64,000 nucleotides of DNA from contig JAKZRG010000029.1 of assembly GCA_047518265.1 (NCBI GenBank), positions 1-64,000 of the forward strand, given 5' to 3'. The notes beneath the pieces were generated by a model. The model made no database searches. It was given only the letters and a program-made list of their open reading frames with translations, and was not told where the DNA came from. The DNA is from Oceanospirillum sp047518265 (GTDB taxonomy: Bacteria; Pseudomonadota; Gammaproteobacteria; Pseudomonadales; Halomonadaceae). The stretch's first letter is position 1; every line of letters begins with the position of its first letter. A program made the position numbers and the translations under genes. Positions 34,601-42,227 of this stretch are shown here, piece by piece.

Positions 34601-35304
34601 CTTCGAGCCAGAATATCACGTTCAATAGGCTTAAAATTCGAACCGTCAGTTACCGTTGACAGTGTTTGCGTTAAACGAAGTAGAGGCTTAATCAATAACT
34701 GCCCCAAAATAATCATGGTCACAAAGGTAACAAAAGCCGAAATAATCAGAATTAAACCAATAATACGCAGTACATAAGCACTGAGTTCATCTTTAACCCC
34801 AGAGGCATCTGTTCTAATAATCAGCCATTTATTCTTTTCCCCAGGGATGGCATATATCACATCCAACCAACCAGATTCTGCTCGATAACGCTCCAGTAAA
34901 GGTAAATGCTCATTGACAGCGACAGAATGCACCGACTGAATATTTGAACCTTTTTCGATCAGGGCCATACGCTCTGATAGAGTATGATTCTCTAGGGTCA
35001 TAATCGTATCGGCAATTAAATGAGTACGCTCAGAGATTACCTGTAAAAGGTCTATTTCACGCTTATTATAGGAGGGAACCAAAAGGATAGCTTCGATGAC
35101 AATAATGCCTAACAACACCCCCAATAAAACCTTAATGGTCAAGGGTGATTTATACATATCTAGATAGCTACGTAGCATAGCTAAGCCACGACGAAACAAA
35201 CAAAGCATTGGCAGGCATCCATTCTGATACAAAAGCCAAAAGGCAGAATCCAGCGGTAGGATCATTATGATAGAGAACCCGCGAATTCTACAAAAAAAGC
35301 ACAT
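31606..35304 (-). CDS. Hybrid sensor histidine kinase with two receiver domains and degenerate HPt
   Basis: The longest frame gives 1232 residues. The start is uncertain: ATG codons 43 and 50 (35178 or 35157) are the more natural starts, just before the first membrane helix (about 55-80). A periplasmic loop (80-175), a second helix (about 178-202), HAMP, two PAS-like domains (265-355, 390-500), the kinase core with His at 533 (MSHEIRTPMNG), an HATPase domain (NLVNNAIKF, GTGLGLAIC), receivers with Asp 814 and Asp 1013, and a C-terminal HPt follow. In the HPt the phospho-acceptor position is Asn 1166 (LNVLKRASKTLG), so it should not accept phosphate. The linker before the second receiver contains a five-residue repeat encoded by a 15-bp tandem repeat. 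No separate response regulator is nearby. Confidence 0.93.
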   Translation of the reverse strand: MCFFCRIRGFSIIMILPLDSAFWLLYQNGCLPMLCLFRRGLAMLRSYLDMYKSPLTIKVLLGVLLGIIVIEAILLVPSYNKREIDLLQVISERTHLIADTIMTLENHTLSERMALIEKGSNIQSVHSVAVNEHLPLLERYRAESGWLDVIYAIPGEKNKWLIIRTDASGVKDELSAYVLRIIGLILIISAFVTFVTMIILGQLLIKPLLRLTQTLSTVTDGSNFKPIERDILARRDELGDLAKSYASLSDKVAVAFSEIEVLARFPYENPNPILRCTFDNKVMYRNPTAEDSSIFFADEQQCQLSLTLIDPLKKAIQQNQSLTIQLEGEGQIFSVSMVPFPEHNYVNLYARDITSQVEAERSLMAIKNQLEDRVSERTQELKRRESQLMATISSSLDAIVIMDHDGNIIEFNSAAESTFGYQKREVIGQCLSESLIPTEYREAHDKGMKRYLATGSGTIIGQRIEVKAKKKDGSVFPVELAIEATHDGENTLFVSFMRDITGRKEQENALIQAKDDAEKANKAKSDFLATMSHEIRTPMNGVIGMTSLLQDTDMTEEQDHFVQIIKESGESLLRLINDILDYTKIEVGKLELEEIPFDLIELCESVVSLMAGKAHEKHLEFGSIISPDIEGIYSSDSGRIRQVLLNLVNNAIKFTPEGTIVLRVYGVKSGIQFEIEDSGIGIDESHMDRLFKRFSQVDASTTRQYGGTGLGLAICKLIVETLGGTIGVNSQPGQGSTFWFNLPLTRIDMDHIPELTDVDALERKQVLLVEDNKVNREIFEVNLLSWGVHYQSAASVDRALELVAQQRFDLIILDLNLPDRDGYNFVEVYSQLPEEEKAPIILASSADMIEDSMRDHIAAFVMKPIRQKVLKEHLANFLALPSSASVCASPLELKKIDVIGEREKDSGYINKQKSEEQNMSGQRKGDASGEQSKVADEQSKGKIAVLEPVVLEPVVLEPIVPRLNILVAEDNLINQMVAKGCLEKLGHSVDFANDGNEAISAVETQAYDLVFMDIQMPECDGYQATRTIRAQKGAIAEIPIIAMTANAMRGDREKALLAGMNDYIAKPVSAEKISTVIQQLFMAGADTNVIESIKAESTEESSAELAVSEQDVIIWSEESIQKLSAQLGDGLKNILQSYQKSAQERIEKIQQAIIDGDLDILKAELNVLKRASKTLGVCQVYTLAEIMELQTLDCEQENHLRIIEALDIDALEHALDIFKDYAQARLEALFKG
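32431..32475. repeat. Tandem 15-bp repeat (three units)
   Basis: AGGCTCCAACACTAC occurs at 32431, 32446 and, with one change near the end, at 32461. It encodes three copies of VLEPV/I in the linker between the two receiver domains of the kinase. In frame, so copy-number change would alter linker length without frameshift. Confidence 0.9.
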
Positions 35305-35367
35305 AAGGGAGAAAGAGAACCTCCCTTATGAATACTACTTTAGTGAGCTAAGTCACTCATTCTAGGT

Positions 35368-36201
35368 TTATTTATCGCTTAAGAATAGCGCAGGATCAAC
35401 CCGAGCTTTATTTAAAGTAACCGTCCAATGCAGATGCGGCCCAGTAACACGGCCTGTGGCCCCTACATCACCGATTTGTTGACCAGCACTCACTTTATCA
35501 CCTACTTTCAGGTTTTCCGTGCGAGATAAGTGGCAGTAAAGCGTTGTCAGGCCCTGACCATGATCAACAATAACGGTCTTGCCATTAAAATAATAATCAC
35601 CGATCGCCGCAATTTTACCATTTAATGCTGACAGCACAGGAGTTCCTGTCGATGCAGCGATATCCATTCCACTATGAGGACGGCGGGGCTGACCATTAAA
35701 CACCCGACGCAAACCAAAAGAACTGCTAATACGCCCCTCTGTTGGCTGCACCAACTGATCCGGTAGTTCATAAACTACAGGTTTAAATGTGTCCATTGCA
35801 CCGCGAATAATAGGTCTTTCCTTAGTAATTCGCGCCATCTGTTTTGGATCAGGGTTAACGTGTTTTTTCTTTACCGTTAGATGCTGCTCTTTATATTTTT
35901 TATTTTTTACCTGAATTGAAAAAGGTTTATCCCCTTCTTGAGTACGCCAATACGCCTGATATTTACCGGCTTTTAGCGATAAAGGCAGTCCTACCCAGGC
36001 ATACCATTTACCATCACTTTTGGCGGTATAAATCCGTTTTTTCTGAAAAAAAACATGGGGCGGTGAATCGCCTTTTTGCGGTAGCTCAATAATGGCCACA
36101 CCACCGGGAACCCGGCTATCCTTTGGCATAAAATCTGCAAAAGCATTGACCGAAAGGGCTAAAGAAAGTGCCAACAAACTATGTTTCATTACCCGAATCA
36201 A
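35368..36201 (-). CDS. M23-family metallopeptidase (LytM/EnvC-like)
   Basis: A 277-residue secreted peptidase. A signal peptide (LLALSLALSVNAFA) is followed by an N-terminal beta domain and, from residue 150, the M23 domain with zinc ligands in PHSGMDIA and PHLHWTV and the ISSSFGLRR segment. Such enzymes cut peptidoglycan cross-links. The start is TTG at 36201, chosen because AGGAG lies seven bases upstream; the ATG four codons later has none. It follows the histidine kinase gene by 64 bp on the same strand (it is upstream in transcription), but co-transcription is not certain. Confidence 0.9.
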   Translation of the reverse strand: MIRVMKHSLLALSLALSVNAFADFMPKDSRVPGGVAIIELPQKGDSPPHVFFQKKRIYTAKSDGKWYAWVGLPLSLKAGKYQAYWRTQEGDKPFSIQVKNKKYKEQHLTVKKKHVNPDPKQMARITKERPIIRGAMDTFKPVVYELPDQLVQPTEGRISSSFGLRRVFNGQPRRPHSGMDIAASTGTPVLSALNGKIAAIGDYYFNGKTVIVDHGQGLTTLYCHLSRTENLKVGDKVSAGQQIGDVGATGRVTGPHLHWTVTLNKARVDPALFLSDK

Positions 36202-36290
36202 CAGACTTCTCCTAATATGTTACGAGATAACAATAAATCCTTTGATCAGTGTGCAACACTGAATTTTAGAGTCAAGTATCGAACAAACTT

Positions 36291-37178
36291 TTACTGAGAC
36301 ATCTGACACATCTCAATCCAACGTTCCACACCGGCACTACGATATTTCTGTTTATGCCAAACAAAGTAAAAGCGACGCTGCATATCACGATGAGAAACCT
36401 TTAGTGGCACTAAACTACCTCGTTTAAAAGCATCCTCCAAAGCCACCTGAGATAAACAACCTAATCCTAATCCCGCTTCTACAGCTCGTTTAATCGCTTC
36501 CGTGTGCTGTAACTCCAGCAAAACATTCAACTGAGGCAGGATACCGCTCATAATACGGTCAAAGGTTTGTCGAGTACCTGAACCCTGCTCTCTTAAAATC
36601 CAAGTACAGTTCAATAAATCATCATCCGTCAGTGACTGATCACTACGCCTTGCCATAGGATGTTCTGGGCTACAAAAAACGACTAACTCATCATCACGCC
36701 ACGGAATCACATCTAATTCGGGTTGTTGTAGCTCACCTTCAACCAAGCCTAGATCCAGTTCAAAGTTCAGTATTTTTTGAGCAATGGCAGCTGTATTCTC
36801 TACATCCAAAGTAACTTTTGCTTCAGGCTGCTCTGCCATATAACGGGCCATAATTTTAACGGCGAGATAATTCCCTATGGTTAACGTTGCCCCGATATTT
36901 AGATTACCGGGTTGTTGATGTTGTTTTAAGACAGTTTCTAACTCATCCGCTTGAGCCAACAATGCTGCTGCCTGAGGGCGTACCAAACGACCCAGTTCAT
37001 TCAGCTGTAAACGCTTACCCACACGATCGAACAACTGAATATCAAACTGTTGCTCCAGTTCTTTTAGAGCGCTGCTCGCGGCTGACTGCGACATAGAAAG
37101 GCTATTAGCCGCACGGGTAATATTTTCAAAATGGGCTGCAGCGAGAAAAACCTGCAGCTGTCTCAAACTATATTTCAT
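36291..37178 (-). CDS. LysR-family regulator, FinR-like
   Basis: A 295-residue LysR regulator with the usual N-terminal helix-turn-helix (FENITRAANSLSMSQSAASS) and a two-lobed effector domain starting GNLNIGATLTIGNYLA. It is divergent from fpr, as FinR is in Pseudomonas, where it activates fpr under superoxide stress and low iron. That role is inferred from the neighbour and the similar length. It could instead control a different target. A TTATCGATAA palindrome is in the spacer. Confidence 0.8.
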   Translation of the reverse strand: MKYSLRQLQVFLAAAHFENITRAANSLSMSQSAASSALKELEQQFDIQLFDRVGKRLQLNELGRLVRPQAAALLAQADELETVLKQHQQPGNLNIGATLTIGNYLAVKIMARYMAEQPEAKVTLDVENTAAIAQKILNFELDLGLVEGELQQPELDVIPWRDDELVVFCSPEHPMARRSDQSLTDDDLLNCTWILREQGSGTRQTFDRIMSGILPQLNVLLELQHTEAIKRAVEAGLGLGCLSQVALEDAFKRGSLVPLKVSHRDMQRRFYFVWHKQKYRSAGVERWIEMCQMSQ

Positions 37179-37222
37179 TGTTATCTCAATGGCTTAAGCC
37201 ATATTTACCTTTCTTAACGATT

Positions 37223-37232
37223 TTATCGATAA
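37223..37232. promoter_or_regulatory. Palindrome in the FinR-like/fpr spacer
   Basis: TTATCGATAA is a perfect palindrome; ATCGAT recurs at 37256-37261. Such repeated cores between a LysR gene and its target suggest a regulator site. Confidence 0.4.
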
Positions 37233-37421
37233 GTAAAATCAGAATTACTCACTTCATCGATAGGTTAGTCTGGGGCTAGACTAAGCGCAATTACTTTCTT
37301 TGCTTTACCTCTACAACAGGTCTTAGCGAAACTTATTTTTAAACGGTCATCGCCTATGAGTGCCACAACATTCAAAACGGCACTTTTATAAAACGACCGG
37401 CACTTTTTCAGGAGAGCAAGC

Positions 37422-38195
37422 ATGTCTGCATTAGTAAAAGAAGAGGTACTTAGCGTACACCACTGGACCGATAACCTATTCAGCTTTAAGACCAGCCGAG
37501 CATCATCTTTACGCTTTAAAAATGGCCACTTTATTATGATAGGTTTAGAGGTTGAGGGGCGACCTCTTATGCGGGCATACAGTATTGCCAGTGCAAACTA
37601 TGAAGACCATCTGGAGTTTTTCAGTATTAAAGTGCCCGATGGCCCATTAACTTCTCGCTTGCAGAATATTCAACCCGGCGATGAGATTATGCTAAGCAGC
37701 AAACCAACTGGCACTCTGATTAATGACCACTTACTACCGGGTAAAAACCTGTATTTACTAAGTACAGGAACAGGTCTGGCTCCCTTTCTTAGTGTGATTC
37801 GAGATCCTGAGATCTACGAGCAGTACGATAAAGTGATTTTGACCCATGGCTGCCGTTATATCTCTGAGCTAGCTTATCAAGACCTTATCCTAGATGAACT
37901 GCCTAATAATGAATACTTTGGCGATATCATTCGTGAAAAACTGGTTTATTACCCAACGGTAACCCGTGAAGAGTATAAAAATACCGGTCGCCTGACCGAC
38001 CTCATGCGCAGTGGAAAACTATTTGAAGACTTGGATCTACCGGGTTTTGATCTGGAGAATGACCGTTTTATGATTTGCGGTGGCCCTAGCATGTTAAAAG
38101 AAACCTGTGACCTACTAAAAGAACAAGGCTTCACTGAAGGCAAAAATAGCGGAGCGGGACACTATGTGATCGAACGGGCATTTGTGGAAAGTTAA
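37422..38195 (+). CDS. fpr: Ferredoxin/flavodoxin-NADP+ reductase
   Basis: A 257-residue flavoprotein, subclass I bacterial Fpr. It moves electrons between NADPH and ferredoxin or flavodoxin and supports the oxidative stress response and iron-sulfur work. The FAD motif RAYSIAS is at residues 51-57, the NADP-binding GTGLAPF follows at about 117-123, and the protein ends ERAFVES, close to the VEK-type end of the family. AGGAG is well placed before the ATG. It is divergent from a FinR-like regulator. Confidence 0.95.
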   Translation: MSALVKEEVLSVHHWTDNLFSFKTSRASSLRFKNGHFIMIGLEVEGRPLMRAYSIASANYEDHLEFFSIKVPDGPLTSRLQNIQPGDEIMLSSKPTGTLINDHLLPGKNLYLLSTGTGLAPFLSVIRDPEIYEQYDKVILTHGCRYISELAYQDLILDELPNNEYFGDIIREKLVYYPTVTREEYKNTGRLTDLMRSGKLFEDLDLPGFDLENDRFMICGGPSMLKETCDLLKEQGFTEGKNSGAGHYVIERAFVES

Positions 38196-38263
38196 ATACA
38201 ATTTGATCCCGATAAAACAGAGGGTCTATTAAAAAGTAACGTATAACTACCGCCCAACCGATT

Positions 38264-38300
38264 AACAGGGGGCTTTAGCGCCCTCTGTTATTGCTGCTTT
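38264..38300 (+). terminator. Terminator after fpr
   Basis: AACAGGGGGC at 38264-38273 pairs with GCCCTCTGTT at 38280-38289 (one G-U pair); a T-rich stretch follows a few bases on. Confidence 0.65.
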
Positions 38301-38384
38301 TTAGCACTACTAACACTTCATATTCTTGAGCAAAGCAAACCCAGAGATTGAAGCTCAGGTAATTTGTCAGAGACAGTATAAACT

Positions 38385-38603
38385 TTATGCCTCACCTAAC
38401 TTAACCTGAATCAGTTCATCGCCAAACTCAATCACATCACCTGTTACGATCTTTTTCCGCTTACGGGTTTCAATCTGGCCATTAACAAAAACACGACCTT
38501 CTTCAATCACCAACTTAGCCTCACCACCGCTGGTGACCATATTTTCAAATTTCAAAATTTTATAAAGCTCTACTGGCTCGTGAGTGATGATTACTTCTCG
38601 CAT
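38385..38603 (-). CDS. S4-domain RNA-binding protein (YbcJ-like)
   Basis: A 72-residue single S4 domain protein close to E. coli YbcJ: VELYKILKFENMVTSGGEAK, then VIEEGRVFVNGQIETRKRKK and IVTGDVIEFGDELIQV. S4 domains bind structured RNA such as rRNA. The ATG at 38603 gives the family length and has GAGA upstream; a longer frame begins at 38660 without such a site. Single gene. Confidence 0.85.
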   Translation of the reverse strand: MREVIITHEPVELYKILKFENMVTSGGEAKLVIEEGRVFVNGQIETRKRKKIVTGDVIEFGDELIQVKLGEA

Positions 38604-38749
38604 CAGCTGTATCTCATTATCTATTAAAGTGGGTGTATCGATTGAAGGTCGATTAAACAAATGTTGAAAGGTGACAGAACCTCTAAATCAATATTTAGAG
38701 GTTCTATAAATAAGGGTATCAGTGACAGCCTATGCCCTGCGAGGAAAAA

Positions 38750-39721
38750 TTAAAGCTGTTTAGCTAATTCATAGACCAAACGCGCCGCCAACCGACTGGT
38801 ACGAAGATCCTCGTCCAGCAACGGATTACACTCCGCTATATCTGCCAGTACGATAGGAACATTAGCACTCTGTGCCTCTTCCAAAATAATAAGCACGATC
38901 TCCAAACCAACCACCGGGTCTAACCCCATCACAGAAGGTGCGCTCACGCCCGGAGCCGCCGCCGCTGAAAAGACATCCAAACAAATCGTGAAATAGAGAT
39001 AATCCAAAAAACTAAGAAAATGCTTAATATCCTGCCTGATAGACTCCAGATCACTGCTTTTACAATGACGATCCAAACGCCACTGCACGCCTTGCTCGCG
39101 GGCATAATCAAATAGCACCTGAGTATTGGAACTCTCGTTAACACCAAGGCAGTAATAAGCAAATGGCTTTTTATTGGCCTGACACCACTCTCCTATCTGA
39201 CGAAATGGCGTCCCTGAACTGGGTTGTTGCTCAGGATTGCGTAGATCCAAGTGAGCATCAAGATTGATAATGCCAATGCTAGCATCGGGCTCATCCGCGT
39301 AGATATGTCGTGCTATCCCTTGGTAACTGCCCCAAGCCACCTCATGACCGCCCCCTAAAACAATGGGTTTTAAACCATGCTCCAACAGATAAGCCACTTT
39401 AGCCGCCAACTGATTTTGGGCCACTTCAAGATGATGATCATCACAACTGACATCACCAGCGTCATAAACCAAACCGGGTTGATGCCAAGCGGTATTGGCC
39501 AAGGCTTTACGAATACCCTGAGGCCCCAGTTTTGCGCCTTGTCGACCTTTATTACGACGCACGCCCTCATCACAGGCAAAACCTAATAAACTAATACTTT
39601 CTGCGACAATATCTTTTTGCGGCAAAAGCTGTATCTCTTGGTGCCAACGTGTACTGAGACCTGTTTCCTCATTATCTACACGACCATCCCAGAGCGTCAT
39701 ATCAGCCGGGTTATATGTCAT
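38750..39721 (-). CDS. hutG: Formimidoylglutamase
   Basis: A 323-residue ureohydrolase (arginase/agmatinase superfamily) that turns N-formimidoyl-L-glutamate into glutamate and formamide, the last step of one histidine-degradation route. Metal-binding motifs: GGGHEVAWGS, the NLDAHLDLR segment and CLDVFSAAAAPGVSAPS. The gene overlaps hutI by 11 bases, so they form a two-gene operon. HutG's presence with no hutF here indicates the four-step pathway. Confidence 0.93.
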   Translation of the reverse strand: MTYNPADMTLWDGRVDNEETGLSTRWHQEIQLLPQKDIVAESISLLGFACDEGVRRNKGRQGAKLGPQGIRKALANTAWHQPGLVYDAGDVSCDDHHLEVAQNQLAAKVAYLLEHGLKPIVLGGGHEVAWGSYQGIARHIYADEPDASIGIINLDAHLDLRNPEQQPSSGTPFRQIGEWCQANKKPFAYYCLGVNESSNTQVLFDYAREQGVQWRLDRHCKSSDLESIRQDIKHFLSFLDYLYFTICLDVFSAAAAPGVSAPSVMGLDPVVGLEIVLIILEEAQSANVPIVLADIAECNPLLDEDLRTSRLAARLVYELAKQL

Positions 39722-41069
39722 TAATTGTCTCCGGGTTAAATTGTTTTCCCGCCAACCAAATGGTTTTTGGGCGATGCATATTGATGCCGTAACTTAATTC
39801 ACTGGGGTGCTCTATTGACCATAATACAAAATCTGCATCATAGCCCTGTTTTAGCTGCCCCTTATTATGCTCTAACCCTAATGCCTGAGCGCCATGACAT
39901 GTCGCCCCTGCTAGAGCTTGCTCCGGTGTCAAACCAAACAAAACACAGCTCTGATTCATGGCCAGTAACAAAGAGGCCATCGGCGCCGTACCAGGGTTCA
40001 GATCTGTCGCCACCGCCATAGGTATATTCTGTTTCAACAAGGCTTTTACCGGGGGTAACTGGGTTTCTTTTAAACAATAAAAAGCCCCTGGCAACATAAC
40101 TGCCACCGTACCTGCAGCTTTTAGTGTGGGTAAATCCTCTTCTGCCAGATATTCCAGATGATCCACCGATAATCCATTAAACTCTGCCGTTAAAACAGCC
40201 CCTTTGAGATCACTTAACTGCTCAACATGGCCTTTTACTGGTAGATCATATGCCTGTGCGGCCTCAAATAAACGGCGAGTTTGTTCTGGACTAAAACCAA
40301 TACCTTCGCAGAATACATCCACGGCATCTGCAAGCTTATGCTCAGCCACCAAAGGCAACATCTCATTAATCACGACATCCAAATAAGCGTCAGGGTCATC
40401 TTTAAACTCTGGAGGAACAGCATGAGCCCCTAAAAAAGTCCGCTTAACCGTGATCCCCGTGTACTCTGCTAACTGGCCCGCTACCCTGAGCATCCTTAAC
40501 TCGGTTTCCGTATCCAAACCATAACCGGATTTAATTTCAACGGTGGTAACCCCTTCCGCTAAAAGGCGCTTTAACCGCTTTAAACCGGATTGAAACAGCT
40601 CTTCTTCACTGGCTTGCCGTGTGGCCTTCACTGTACTGACAATACCGCCACCTTTACGGGAGATCTCTTCGTAGGATATACCCTGTAAACGCCATTCAAA
40701 TTCACGAGCACGGCTGCCCCCGTATATCAGATGGGTATGGCAATCCACTAACCCTGGCGTTAACCAGCCCTCCTTACCATTCATCACTTCTTTTGCCGTA
40801 AACTCAGGGGCCTTATCTGCTTTTCCCAACCAACTGATCCGGCCATTTGTGACAGCCAAGACCGCATCTTTAATCTGCCCATAATCAGACTCTATGCTTT
40901 GCCCCCTTCCTTGATCAGTGGCTTCTCCTATCTCTTCTTTTATTTTTTTATTTTTGTCCTGAGATGCCTGACAAGCGACCATAGTTGCCAGATGAACGTT
41001 CTTTATCAATAGGTCACAGGATATTGATTTATCAGTATTTTCTTCAGATTCATAGGTCTTATTAGTCAT
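39711..41069 (-). CDS. hutI: Imidazolonepropionase
   Basis: Opens the imidazolone ring to give formimidoylglutamate. An amidohydrolase with metal ligands in PGLVDCHTHLIYGGSRAREF, HAVP, KGHVEQ and the ATDLNPGTAP segment. The start at 41069 (MTNKTYES) has GAGAT upstream; in-frame codons go up to 41120. Compared with the family (about 405 residues) it has an unusual hydrophilic insertion of about 35 residues near 35-68, between the first beta strand (NVHLATM) and AVLAVTNGRISWLG. Divergent from hutC; the shared spacer holds a HutC operator. Confidence 0.94.
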   Translation of the reverse strand: MTNKTYESEENTDKSISCDLLIKNVHLATMVACQASQDKNKKIKEEIGEATDQGRGQSIESDYGQIKDAVLAVTNGRISWLGKADKAPEFTAKEVMNGKEGWLTPGLVDCHTHLIYGGSRAREFEWRLQGISYEEISRKGGGIVSTVKATRQASEEELFQSGLKRLKRLLAEGVTTVEIKSGYGLDTETELRMLRVAGQLAEYTGITVKRTFLGAHAVPPEFKDDPDAYLDVVINEMLPLVAEHKLADAVDVFCEGIGFSPEQTRRLFEAAQAYDLPVKGHVEQLSDLKGAVLTAEFNGLSVDHLEYLAEEDLPTLKAAGTVAVMLPGAFYCLKETQLPPVKALLKQNIPMAVATDLNPGTAPMASLLLAMNQSCVLFGLTPEQALAGATCHGAQALGLEHNKGQLKQGYDADFVLWSIEHPSELSYGINMHRPKTIWLAGKQFNPETINDI

Positions 41070-41173
41070 GATGGCATCTCGATTTCGGCGCATTATGGCC
41101 TTTGCTGTATTAAAATACATCTTTAAATATAAACTTTACTGATACAGATCAGGTTACGTTTTTAACAAGACTA

Positions 41174-41197
41174 CTTGTATAGACAAGTATATACAAG
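41174..41197. promoter_or_regulatory. HutC operator
   Basis: CTTGTATA-N8-TATACAAG is a perfect inverted repeat; the middle also holds an overlapping CTTG...CAAG dyad (41174-41187) and GTATATAC. This fits the TGTATA/TATACA type of site known for HutC. It lies between hutI and hutC, so it can control both directions. Confidence 0.75.
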
Positions 41198-41215
41198 CTA
41201 GACTAGTTTCAATTA

Positions 41216-41295
41216 ATACCATTCCCGATAATTCTTTATCTATTAAAAATCAGCCAACGGAATCGGCTTGATTCATCACTTATCGGGATTGGTAT
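41216..41295 (+). repeat. Terminal-inverted-repeat element, copy B (80 bp)
   Basis: Ends ATACCATTCCCGATAA and TTATCGGGATTGGTAT form a 16-bp inverted repeat with a single mismatch. The interior is shorter than in copies A and C. It sits between the HutC operator and the hutC start codon and so is likely in the hutC leader or promoter. Confidence 0.75.
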
Positions 41296-41334
41296 AAAGC
41301 TATCGCCACGTCGCGAACACAAGAGAGCACTATT

Positions 41335-42057
41335 TTGAAAAACAGCTCAGCACCTGCTTACGCCATTATTAAAAATCACCTGCTTAGCCTGATTGAATCC
41401 GGCGAGCTAACGCCGGGAGATAAGGTTCCGTCAGAGAATGAATTGGTTAATCAGTTTAGCGTCAGTCGCATGACAGCACGACGGGCCCTAACCGAGCTGC
41501 AAGATGATGGCGTACTGATACGAACCCAAGGTTTAGGCACTTTTGTTGCTGATAAAAAAGCCAGTGGTTCCATGCTGGAAATCCACAATATCGCCGATGA
41601 AATTCGTGAGCGCGGTAATGAATATTCCAGTCGAGTACTCACCTTAGAAGCGCAACCTGCGGGTGCCTACGAAGCAACTCAATTTCAGGTGAGTAAGGGC
41701 AGTACTCTGTATTTTAGTCGTATCGTGCACTACGAAAATGACACACCACTACAACTGGAAGAGCGTTGGGTCAGTGCCGAACGAGTACCTGACTACCTTG
41801 AGCAGGACTTTAATCAGCAAACGCCTAACGCCTACCTTTCTAAGGTAGCCCCTTTGACCGAAGCAGATCATATGGTGGAAGCAATTCTCCCCTCAGATGA
41901 TCAGGCCGAGCAACTCAAAATGCTGCAAACCGCACCTTGTTTACAGGTGACCCGACACACCTACTCCCGTAGCGGCATGATCAGTCTGGCTCGATTAATT
42001 CATCCCGGTAACCGATACCGTTTAGGTGGTCATATTCAGTTTGGAAACCCGGTATAA
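41335..42057 (+). CDS. hutC: Histidine utilisation repressor, GntR family
   Basis: A 240-residue GntR/HutC repressor. The winged helix (1-70) reads GELTPGDKVPSENELVNQF and VSRMTARRALTELQDDG; the C-terminal UTRA domain binds urocanate, the inducer. Ends IHPGNRYRLGGHIQF, typical of HutC. The start is TTG at 41335, with AGAGAG upstream, and the upstream region carries repeat copy B and the operator at 41174. It represses hutGI and hutUH. Confidence 0.93.
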   Translation: MKNSSAPAYAIIKNHLLSLIESGELTPGDKVPSENELVNQFSVSRMTARRALTELQDDGVLIRTQGLGTFVADKKASGSMLEIHNIADEIRERGNEYSSRVLTLEAQPAGAYEATQFQVSKGSTLYFSRIVHYENDTPLQLEERWVSAERVPDYLEQDFNQQTPNAYLSKVAPLTEADHMVEAILPSDDQAEQLKMLQTAPCLQVTRHTYSRSGMISLARLIHPGNRYRLGGHIQFGNPV

Positions 42058-42227
42058 AAATGAGTCTATGAAAACAGACCCGAAGTGAGGCTTGTGTAGG
42101 TTGGGCTGAGCGGTAAACCATTATTACTGATGACTCCGTAGGTGACGCCGCGAACCCCAACAAAATCAGCCTATATATTCGAATATTAATAACAATAAAA
42201 CAGATAGTGAAAGGTAAAGGTTTTGTT

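Noticed and set aside
38385..38660. Longer start of the S4 protein at 38660
   Set aside because: The extra 19 residues are not in the family and have no ribosome-binding site.
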